Source: Gammaproteobacteria bacterium (GTDB lineage: Bacteria > Pseudomonadota > Gammaproteobacteria > UBA9214). Taken from it: a DNA stretch of 5,812 bases. The position numbers and the translations under genes are program-made. The notes under the pieces were generated by a model, which had not been told where the DNA came from, did no database searches, and worked only from the letters and a program-made list of their open reading frames with translations. Location: the NCBI GenBank assembly GCA_020027635.1, contig JAHKKL010000118.1, forward strand, positions 1 through 5,812. Reading direction: 5' to 3'. Below are positions 1-5,812 of this stretch, piece by piece (position 1 is the stretch's first letter; each line of letters begins with the position of its first letter).

Positions 1-857
<857 letters not shown>

Positions 858-1013
858 GTCTTTCAGATAAATAAGTTTATTTTGTAAAGTTTAACATGGA
901 CGTCGTTTTTTACCCGCATGAAGTTCACCATGAAACCTCACCGGATATGCTGGAATCACGTGCTGAAACCGGTCTTTACCTTTCTGCACCAAACTACTAA
1001 ATCTCGTATAAAT

Positions 1014-1043
1014 TTGAATGTAATTTACTACATATAGTATTCT
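1014..1043 (+). promoter_or_regulatory. Weak candidate sigma70-type promoter for the Met-rich secreted protein gene
   Basis: TTGAAT (1014-1019) resembles a -35 box with 4 of 6 consensus bases. TATTCT (1038-1043) resembles a -10 box with 4 of 6, and the spacer is 18 bases. A start near 1050 would give a leader of about 60 bases before the ATG at 1113. The palindrome at 1026-1039 would then sit between the boxes and touch the -10 hexamer, as expected for a repressor operator. The alternative -10 hexamer TATAGT (1033-1038, 5 of 6) has no acceptable -35 partner. AT-rich DNA produces such matches by chance, so this is a guess from composition and position. Confidence 0.22.
1026..1039. repeat. 14-base palindrome TACTA-CATA-TAGTA
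   Basis: The arms TACTA and TAGTA are exact reverse complements around a CATA centre. It lies in the AT-rich core between divergently transcribed genes, which is a common position for a dimeric regulator's operator. Part of it is also read as TATAGT, a good -10-like hexamer. No known regulator consensus was matched. A short palindrome in AT-rich DNA can occur by chance. Confidence 0.4.
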
Positions 1044-1112
1044 TCGTCCCCGGCAATAACGACCTGATGATCTCCTACACTAAATGCATAGGGATGACAC
1101 GCTAGTCTTGGA

Positions 1113-1790
1113 ATGAGGAACAAGCGGACCATTGTCGTGCTGCTCGGCGCCCTGTCGCTACCGATACCGGCCGCCGCCGACGGGATGGGTGACATGTTCG
1201 GCTTCATGTTCCGAATGATGCTGACCATGATGAATATCATGGCAGACTCCATGAACAGCTCGAATTCCTGGAATTCTCCCGTGAATTCCTACGGTCTAGG
1301 CATGAGTGGCTGGCCGCTCATGAGTGGCATGTCCGGTCTGGGCGGTTGGCCGGGTACGGGCGGCGGATTTGGCGCCACGCCCTGGACGCTGCCCATGACA
1401 GGCAATCCCTGGGCCTCACCCCTGGGGGGTAATCCGTTCGCCGGAACGGGTTACGGTCTTCCCGCCAGCCAGCCCTGGGCGGGCATTCCCGGCGGCTGGA
1501 ATGCCTATCCCGGCGCATCGCTGCTTGATGGGGTGTGGTATGGAACGAGTGGGGAAATCCTCGAGGTCAGGGGCAAACGCTTTATGTTGCGAAATAGCGT
1601 GACATCCTTGACGGGCGCCCTCGATATCGATGACAACCTGGTGAAAATGTACACGCCCCAGACCGGCGCCGTGAATATCTATCAGTTCGCGCGCAACGAA
1701 ACCGAACTGGTATTGCAGGATCCCGGTGGTGCACGCCTGCTGTTCTACCGGCGACCCTATGGGGCCGGTTTGCCGATCCGCGTTTTCTAG
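1113..1790 (+). CDS. Secreted Met-striped, Gly/Trp/Pro-rich protein of unknown function
   Basis: This 225-residue protein is probably exported to the periplasm or beyond; I do not recognise its family and assign no function. Residues 1-22 form a Sec signal peptide: basic RNKR, a hydrophobic run TIVVLLGALSLPIP, then AAA before Asp23. Residues 25-47 contain nine methionines (25, 28, 32, 35, 36, 39, 40, 43, 47) at 3-4 residue steps, as on one face of a helix. Residues about 48-135 are a low-complexity linker rich in Gly, Trp, Pro, Ser and Asn. Residues about 136-218, starting LLDGVWYGTSGE with Trp142, look like a compact all-beta domain with alternating hydrophobic strands. There is no cysteine or lipobox. 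The ATG at 1113 is the only usable start, because an in-frame TGA lies six codons upstream. Its ribosome binding site is poor (GGA directly before the ATG). It lies 116 bases ahead of the dikinase-like gene on the same strand, so it may or may not share its transcript. Confidence 0.85.
   Translation: MRNKRTIVVLLGALSLPIPAAADGMGDMFGFMFRMMLTMMNIMADSMNSSNSWNSPVNSYGLGMSGWPLMSGMSGLGGWPGTGGGFGATPWTLPMTGNPWASPLGGNPFAGTGYGLPASQPWAGIPGGWNAYPGASLLDGVWYGTSGEILEVRGKRFMLRNSVTSLTGALDIDDNLVKMYTPQTGAVNIYQFARNETELVLQDPGGARLLFYRRPYGAGLPIRVF
1262..1288 (+). repeat. Three GAATTC hexamers within 27 bases, inside the Met-rich protein gene
   Basis: GAATTC occurs at 1262-1267, 1271-1276 and 1283-1288. In frame each supplies the AAT-TCN pair for Asn-Ser, giving a repeated N-S motif in the segment NSSNSWNSPVNS, which joins the Met-striped helix to the Gly-rich linker. 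The repeat is probably a by-product of the low-complexity coding sequence rather than a regulatory element. Confidence 0.6.
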
Positions 1791-1802
1791 CGCTCCCGGT
1801 CC

Positions 1803-1837
1803 CAGGGTTCGACGCCGCCCCGCACAGGGTTGGACGC
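1803..1837. repeat. Imperfect 13-base direct repeat, 22-base period
   Basis: CAGGGTTCGACGC (1803-1815) recurs as CAGGGTTGGACGC (1825-1837) with a single mismatch. The 22-base period is about two helical turns, so both copies would face the same side of the DNA. It lies in the 116-base gap upstream of the exported dikinase-like gene, roughly 70-105 bases before its ATG. This is a reasonable position for tandem activator or repressor half-sites, but no known binding motif was recognised. Confidence 0.45.
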
Positions 1838-1848
1838 GAAACCGGGGC
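1817..1848. repeat. Inverted repeat GCCCCG / CGGGGC with 20-base loop
   Basis: GCCCCG (1817-1822) and CGGGGC (1843-1848) are exact reverse complements. In RNA they could pair as a 6-base-pair GC stem 27 bases after the stop codon of the Met-rich protein gene. No T-run follows, and the loop is long, so this does not qualify as an intrinsic terminator. It overlaps the second copy of the 22-base-period direct repeat. It may be chance in GC-rich DNA. Confidence 0.25.
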
Positions 1849-1896
1849 AGTCCTGATATGCTTCCGGCAGAGATACGACCAGGAAAGTCCTGCCTT

Positions 1897-1900
1897 GGAG
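1897..1900 (+). promoter_or_regulatory. Ribosome binding site that decides the dikinase-like gene start
   Basis: GGAG at 1897-1900 is followed by three possible starts: TTG at 1895 (overlapping it), ATG at 1901 (no spacing) and ATG at 1907 (spacing of six bases). Only 1907 has a normal Shine-Dalgarno distance. It also gives the cleanest signal peptide, MYARLLSLLL, so it was chosen. Confidence 0.6.
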
Positions 1901-1906
1901 ATGCCG

Positions 1907-4840
1907 ATGTACGCCCGTTTACTATCCCTCCTGCTTTCCCTGGCGTTGTCTGCCGCGACCACCCTCGCCGCACAGGCGGCAGCCACCGGCACGGACAACA
2001 CGGCGGAATACCGGCAATGGATCCGGGAGATGAAAACCGCGGAACGCGGCCCGTTTTCACGGCTGCGCTGGTTCTGCAAGGATGGCGCGGTACTGCCGCC
2101 GCAGCCTTATGGTTGCGCCGAGCATGAGGGCGGTCATCAGCACGGCGAATGGAGCGGCAAAACCCGGGAGCTGCGCGCCAACGGCTATCTGATTGCCGTC
2201 ATCCTGGCAGGTATCGATGCGCAGGCGCTCGCGGCGCAACCTGATTTCCTCGACATCTACAACCAGCTGCTCATCGAGCGCTTTCTCGTCAGCGCGGACG
2301 ATGGTTGGATCCTGCGCCACGCCCTGTTTTACCGCGGCGCCATCCAGGACGAGGACGAGCGCGCGGGTGGCCGGGACTTGCTGGTAGCAATGAGCGGGAA
2401 GCCCGAATGGATAACGCTACGTTATGCGGCGCTGCGCAGCGGCGCCTCCCTCGTACCCCATGGCAAGGATAGTGCCTCGGTACAGCGGGTGCGGCAACTG
2501 TCGGCGTCGCTCTCAGACCAGGACCCCGGCTTCATCACGTTGCGCGGCAAGGTCCACGGCACACCCGACGCAGGGGATGCGCAACGCGTACGTGACTATG
2601 CCATCGGGGTGAAGGATCCGGAACTCAAGGCGAAGTATGAAGCCCTGGCGGAGGAAATCGACCACCTCTACCAGACAGTGGCACTGCCGCAGATGCTGGA
2701 GGAAAACGCACGGGTTTTCACCAAGTCGGACTGGCTGCAGAGGCTGCTGCGCACGGCGGCCGGCTCGCTCAGCCGGGACCCCTCGGCGGGCAATCGTCTG
2801 AAGACCACAGCGCAACTGCTCGCTGACCTGCGTGACGCATTGCCGGACATCCAGCAGCCCGTGGCCCGCCTGCGCATCCTCGATCTGAGCCTGGTGGTGG
2901 AAGTGGAATACTTTCGCGCCAGTGCGGAACTTCGCAATGGACTGCCGCAGCGCTCCCGGCGGCAACGGCTTGAGTGGCTGAGGACGGGCGTCAATGCGGT
3001 CTATGGAACCGGCCTGATCAACCGGCGTAGTCGCAGCGAATTGGAGAAATCACTAGCCCGCCTCGGTGGAAACGGCGTACCACTGGCGGTTTACCAGAAA
3101 GAGCTGGGTTATCTGGCACGTGTCCCCGCCTGGGGTACACAGACGCTGCGATTTCAGTTCGACGCCGCCATGCAAAAGCTGGCGCAGGTCGAACCGCTGG
3201 CGTTGCAATTCATACCGGACCAGCTGCGCGGAAGCCCCCTGCTCTTCTATTCGCAGTTGCTGGACAGCCTGTCGCGCGATGCCAACCGTCTGACGGGCGT
3301 GCGGTACAAACTCTTCGGTGAAGAAATCGGCGTCGGCTTTCGCGCCCTCAACCCTGGACTGGCGCGCGGTGTGCTGCATGCCCGTTTCGATCAGACCAAA
3401 GGGGAGGACTTCGATCCTCACGGCATCTATCTGCTGCCGGAAACCCTATCCGATCTGCCTCCGGTGGCCGGCATCCTGACCGCCGGCGAGGGCAATCCGC
3501 TGTCCCATGTGCAGCTACTGGCGAGGAACCTTGGCATTCCCAATGTCGGAGTCGACGAAGATCTGCTTCCGAGGCTGCGCAAGCACGACGGCCAGAACGT
3601 CGTGCTTGCCGTCAGCCCGTCCGGACAGGTCGAACTAGCGGAGGACGGTGAACGCTGGAACGCCGTGTTCGGCGAGGCAAGCGCCCGGCAGACGGTGGTA
3701 ATCCGGCCGGATCTGGACAAGCTGGATCTCGGCGTGAGAGATTTCATCGACCTGGGTGAGCTGCGCGCGAGTGATTCCGGCCGCATCGTCGGCCCGAAGG
3801 CGGCCAAGCTGGGCGAACTGCGCAGCCATTTCCCGGAGGCGGTGGCGCCCGGGCTGGCGATACCTTTTGGCGTGTTCCGGGAGGTGGTGCTGGAGCAGCC
3901 CTACCGCGGAACGAACCGGACGGTCTTCGACTGGATGGTGGAGCAATACCGCCACATCGAATCGATGCCGGCCGAGTCAAAGCAGCGGCGTGAAGCGACC
4001 GAGGGCTTCCGCGCCGAACTCTATGCCCTGGTCTCGCAGGCACGGCTCGACCCGGCGTTTCGGGAGCGACTGCACACGGCCATGGCCAGGACATTCGGCA
4101 ACCTGGACGGTCTTGGAGTCTTCATCCGTTCGGACACCAACGTCGAGGATCTTCCGGGGTTCACCGGCGCCGGTCTGAATCTGACCCTGCCCAATGTGGT
4201 GGGTTTCGACAATATCGTCGCGGGCATCGCCCAGGTCTGGGCCTCGCCCTTCACGACACGCGCCTTCGCGTGGCGTCAGTCGCACATGGAACATCCCGAA
4301 CACGTCTATCCGGCCGTGTTGCTGCTCAAATCGGTCCCGAACGACAAGTCCGGCGTCATGGTCACCGCCGATGTCGACACCGGCGACACCGCCGTACTCT
4401 CGGTTGCCGTCAACGAGGGAGTGGGCGGCGCGGTGGACGGCCAGGCCGCCGAGTCGCTGCGCATCGACACACGTGACGGTTCGGTGCGGGTGCTGGCAAC
4501 AGCCACGGCGCCCTGGCGGCGCCTGCCCGCACCCGGCGGTGGTATCGAGACATTGCCGGTGAGCGGCGATGAGGCGGTACTGCGGCCCGATGAGATCCGG
4601 CAGCTCATCCAGTTCGCCAAAGAATTACCGCAACGCTTCCCGCCCGTCACCGACGATGCGGGCAACCCGGCGCCCGCGGATATCGAGTTCGGTTTTCTCG
4701 GCGGCAGGCTGCGGCTCTTCCAGCTGCGGCCCTTCCTCGAGAGCCGCCAGGCGCGCGGCAGCGCTTACCTCACCCGCATGGACCAGGCACTGAGGGACGG
4801 CAGGGATCTCAGCATCGATATGCAGGAGGTTCCACCATGA
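1907..4840 (+). CDS. Exported dikinase-like protein: phosphohistidine swivel domain followed by PPDK/PEP-synthase-type ATP-grasp domain
   Basis: In this superfamily the ATP-grasp domain phosphorylates a swivelling histidine from ATP, and the phosphate then passes to an acceptor; here the acceptor is unknown. The 977-residue product has a signal peptide (1-24; hydrophobic LLSLLLSLALSAA, then AQA/A). A mostly helical region of about 440 residues follows, with Cys57, Cys70 and a His cluster (73, 77, 79). Next comes a swivel domain (about 475-580) with GNPLSHVQLLARNLGIPNV; His534 is the likely phospho-acceptor. The ATP-grasp domain (about 620-945) has GPKAAKLGE with Lys631, IRSDTNVEDLPGFTGAG with Arg741, and D925-I-E927 followed by Q939-L-R-P. 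The spacing of Asp, Glu and Gln equals that of the ATP-site residues Asp321, Glu323 and Gln335 in pyruvate phosphate dikinase as I recall them. The PEP/pyruvate TIM barrel is absent. His domain before ATP domain is the glucan, water dikinase order. It overlaps the following hydrolase gene by four bases. The domain call is strong, the periplasmic location likely, the substrate unknown. Confidence 0.9.
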   Translation: MYARLLSLLLSLALSAATTLAAQAAATGTDNTAEYRQWIREMKTAERGPFSRLRWFCKDGAVLPPQPYGCAEHEGGHQHGEWSGKTRELRANGYLIAVILAGIDAQALAAQPDFLDIYNQLLIERFLVSADDGWILRHALFYRGAIQDEDERAGGRDLLVAMSGKPEWITLRYAALRSGASLVPHGKDSASVQRVRQLSASLSDQDPGFITLRGKVHGTPDAGDAQRVRDYAIGVKDPELKAKYEALAEEIDHLYQTVALPQMLEENARVFTKSDWLQRLLRTAAGSLSRDPSAGNRLKTTAQLLADLRDALPDIQQPVARLRILDLSLVVEVEYFRASAELRNGLPQRSRRQRLEWLRTGVNAVYGTGLINRRSRSELEKSLARLGGNGVPLAVYQKELGYLARVPAWGTQTLRFQFDAAMQKLAQVEPLALQFIPDQLRGSPLLFYSQLLDSLSRDANRLTGVRYKLFGEEIGVGFRALNPGLARGVLHARFDQTKGEDFDPHGIYLLPETLSDLPPVAGILTAGEGNPLSHVQLLARNLGIPNVGVDEDLLPRLRKHDGQNVVLAVSPSGQVELAEDGERWNAVFGEASARQTVVIRPDLDKLDLGVRDFIDLGELRASDSGRIVGPKAAKLGELRSHFPEAVAPGLAIPFGVFREVVLEQPYRGTNRTVFDWMVEQYRHIESMPAESKQRREATEGFRAELYALVSQARLDPAFRERLHTAMARTFGNLDGLGVFIRSDTNVEDLPGFTGAGLNLTLPNVVGFDNIVAGIAQVWASPFTTRAFAWRQSHMEHPEHVYPAVLLLKSVPNDKSGVMVTADVDTGDTAVLSVAVNEGVGGAVDGQAAESLRIDTRDGSVRVLATATAPWRRLPAPGGGIETLPVSGDEAVLRPDEIRQLIQFAKELPQRFPPVTDDAGNPAPADIEFGFLGGRLRLFQLRPFLESRQARGSAYLTRMDQALRDGRDLSIDMQEVPP
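4824..4830 (+). promoter_or_regulatory. Strong Shine-Dalgarno for the serine hydrolase gene, inside the upstream gene
   Basis: AGGAGGT sits seven bases before the ATG at 4837 and lies within the last codons of the dikinase-like gene. With the ATGA stop/start overlap it indicates translational coupling together with efficient independent initiation. It is by far the best ribosome binding site in the window. Confidence 0.8.
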
Positions 4841-5812
4841 GGAAACCCACAGGTCTCGTGGCGCTGGTCCTGCTGCTGGCCATTGCCGGAACCGTCCGGG
4901 TCAACGCCTACCCGCTCGATGGCTATGCCGAGACCGGCATCCGGCGCGTCGAGGCGGCGCGTCTCGCCAACGACGGCCTCATACCGGGCGGCAAACAGCC
5001 CCCGGGCGCTCTGCTTGCGACGGCACAGGTGGACCTGCGTCTGCTCAACCACAAGGACCTGGAACTGCCTGCTCCGGATCCCGCATTCACCCGGCAAGTG
5101 CTCGATCTGCTGGGTGACAATGCCGAAAGTTACGGCGTGGCGGTTCTCGACATCACCGACCCGGTACATCCGCGTTATGCCGAGCATCGTGGCGATCACC
5201 GGCAGAACGTCGGCAGTGTCGGCAAACTGGTCGTCGCGCTCGCACTCTTCCAGGCGCTGGCGGATATCTGGCCCGATGATCTGGCGAAACGCCGGCAGAT
5301 TCTCCGGGATACCATAGTCACGGCCGACGGCTTCAGCCACACGGATCATCACACGATCCGGCTGTACGACGTCGCCGCAAGAAAACTCACCCGGCGCACG
5401 CTGCGCGACGGGGACCGGGGTTCCCTGTGGGAATATCTGGACTGGGCTCTCTCCGCCAGTTCCAATTCAGCGGCTGCCATGGTCATGCGCGAGGTCATGC
5501 TGCTGCGCCAGTACGGCAGGAACTACCCCCCGTCCGAGGAGAAGATCCAGCGCTTTTTCCGGGAAACGCCCCGACAGGAACTGACCGAACTGTTCCGGCG
5601 CACCTTTTACGACCCGGTCACGCGCAACGGCCTGGACCTGGAGCTGTTGCGCCAGGGAAGCTTTTTCACCGAGGAAGGCAAGAAACGCGCACCGGGCGCC
5701 GGCAGCAGCTACGGAACTGCACGGGAACTGATGAGATATATCCTGCGCATGGAGCAGGGCCGTCTGGTAGATGAGTTTTCCAGCCGTGAAATCAAACGCC
5801 TGCTCTACATGA
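4837..5812 (+). CDS. Exported serine beta-lactamase/transpeptidase-like hydrolase (3' end beyond window)
   Basis: This looks like a penicillin-binding-fold serine hydrolase acting in the periplasm; 325 residues are visible before the window ends. Residues 1-24 are a signal peptide (MRKP, hydrophobic LVALVLLLAIAG, VNA/Y). The superfamily's first motif SxxK is S127-V-G-K130 within NVGSVGKLVVALALFQAL. The second, SxN, is S208-S-N210 within ALSASSNSAAAMVM. The third, KTG-like, would lie downstream and cannot be seen. Class A beta-lactamases have about 60 residues between the first two motifs; here there are 81, the extra being a His- and Arg-rich segment (about 164-200). The region before the nucleophile is also long, at about 100 residues after the signal peptide. 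The start has an ideal Shine-Dalgarno and overlaps the upstream stop as ATGA. The long insertion argues against a standard drug-hydrolysing beta-lactamase. A peptidoglycan or other envelope esterase/peptidase is possible. Superfamily call firm, substrate unknown. Confidence 0.85.
   Translation, partial: MRKPTGLVALVLLLAIAGTVRVNAYPLDGYAETGIRRVEAARLANDGLIPGGKQPPGALLATAQVDLRLLNHKDLELPAPDPAFTRQVLDLLGDNAESYGVAVLDITDPVHPRYAEHRGDHRQNVGSVGKLVVALALFQALADIWPDDLAKRRQILRDTIVTADGFSHTDHHTIRLYDVAARKLTRRTLRDGDRGSLWEYLDWALSASSNSAAAMVMREVMLLRQYGRNYPPSEEKIQRFFRETPRQELTELFRRTFYDPVTRNGLDLELLRQGSFFTEEGKKRAPGAGSSYGTARELMRYILRMEQGRLVDEFSSREIKRLLYM

Larger units (their letters stand above)
858..1112. promoter_or_regulatory. 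Divergent intergenic region, AT-rich core
   Basis: This 255-base stretch separates the 5' ends of metH (leftward) and the secreted Met-rich protein gene (rightward), so it must hold the promoter of each unless one is transcribed from elsewhere. The part from about 990 to 1045 is markedly AT-rich against strongly GC-rich flanking genes. It contains a 14-base palindrome at 1026-1039 and an inverted repeat AAATT-N7-AATTT at 1010-1026. Nearer metH, around 917-934, there are three TGAA/TTCA half-sites, and at 899-904 a single GACGTC. No open frame in it has a convincing start and ribosome binding site. No RNA gene or riboswitch core was recognised. Confidence 0.6.

Noticed and set aside
858..1112. 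Cobalamin, SAM or SAH riboswitch in the metH leader
   Set aside because: No recognisable conserved core of any of these classes was found on the minus strand between the divergent genes.
1028..1252. Minus-strand 74-codon frame ending in the divergent intergenic region
   Set aside because: Most of it is antisense to the signal peptide and Met-striped region of the secreted protein; its Met-rich start mirrors CAT runs on the other strand.
1791..1906. Intrinsic terminator after the Met-rich protein gene
   Set aside because: The only stem (GCCCCG/CGGGGC) has a 20-base loop and no following T-run, so read-through into the next gene is possible.
1416..2079. Long minus-strand frames of 165 and 214 codons opposite the Met-rich protein gene and the following gap
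   Set aside because: They are Arg/Pro-rich frames typical of GC-rich shadow frames, with no family signature. The plus strand holds a signal-peptide protein and the dikinase-like gene here.
1907..4840. Annotation as phosphoenolpyruvate synthase (ppsA)
   Set aside because: The ATP-grasp and His domains are present but in the reverse order, and the PEP/pyruvate-binding barrel is missing. A signal peptide is also atypical.
4765..5352. Minus-strand 195-codon frame opposite the serine hydrolase
   Set aside because: The plus strand has SxxK and SxN motifs, a signal peptide and a strong Shine-Dalgarno; the minus frame has no comparable support.
5427..5774. Plus-strand 115-codon frame in another register near the window end
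   Set aside because: It lies entirely within the serine hydrolase gene, in a different frame from the one carrying the catalytic motifs.

Overview
The window is GC-rich, gene-dense bacterial DNA. The near-uninterrupted match of the metH fragment to the Escherichia coli type enzyme, plus the codon use, suggests a gammaproteobacterium. That placement is an inference, and no genus can be named. Four genes are visible: one 5' fragment on the minus strand, then three on the plus strand, the last cut off by the window edge.

Layout: (1) 1-857, minus strand, is the N-terminal homocysteine-binding part of cobalamin-dependent methionine synthase (metH). (2) 858-1112 is a 255-base divergent intergenic region. 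Its middle is strikingly AT-rich and carries a 14-base palindrome and weak promoter-like hexamers. (3) 1113-1790 encodes a 225-residue secreted protein with a methionine-striped helix, a Gly/Trp/Pro-rich linker and a small C-terminal beta-type domain; I do not recognise its family function. (4) 1791-1906 is a short intergenic stretch with an imperfect 13-base direct repeat at a 22-base period. (5) 1907-4840 encodes a 977-residue protein with a signal peptide, a long helical N-terminal region, a phosphohistidine swivel domain and a C-terminal PEP-synthase/PPDK-type ATP-grasp domain. (6) 4837-5812+ overlaps the previous stop by 4 bases (ATGA) and encodes an exported serine beta-lactamase/transpeptidase-like hydrolase, truncated at its C-terminus.

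The plus-strand genes form the interesting part. All three products carry apparent Sec signal peptides, and the last two are translationally coupled. The large protein has the dikinase catalytic parts (ATP-grasp plus phospho-accepting His) in the glucan, water dikinase order, His domain before ATP domain. It has no PEP/pyruvate-binding TIM barrel, so a 'PEP synthase' label would mislead. An ATP-dependent dikinase fold apparently exported and co-translated with a penicillin-binding-type serine hydrolase suggests an envelope-located system whose substrate is unknown. metH is probably an unrelated divergent neighbour.
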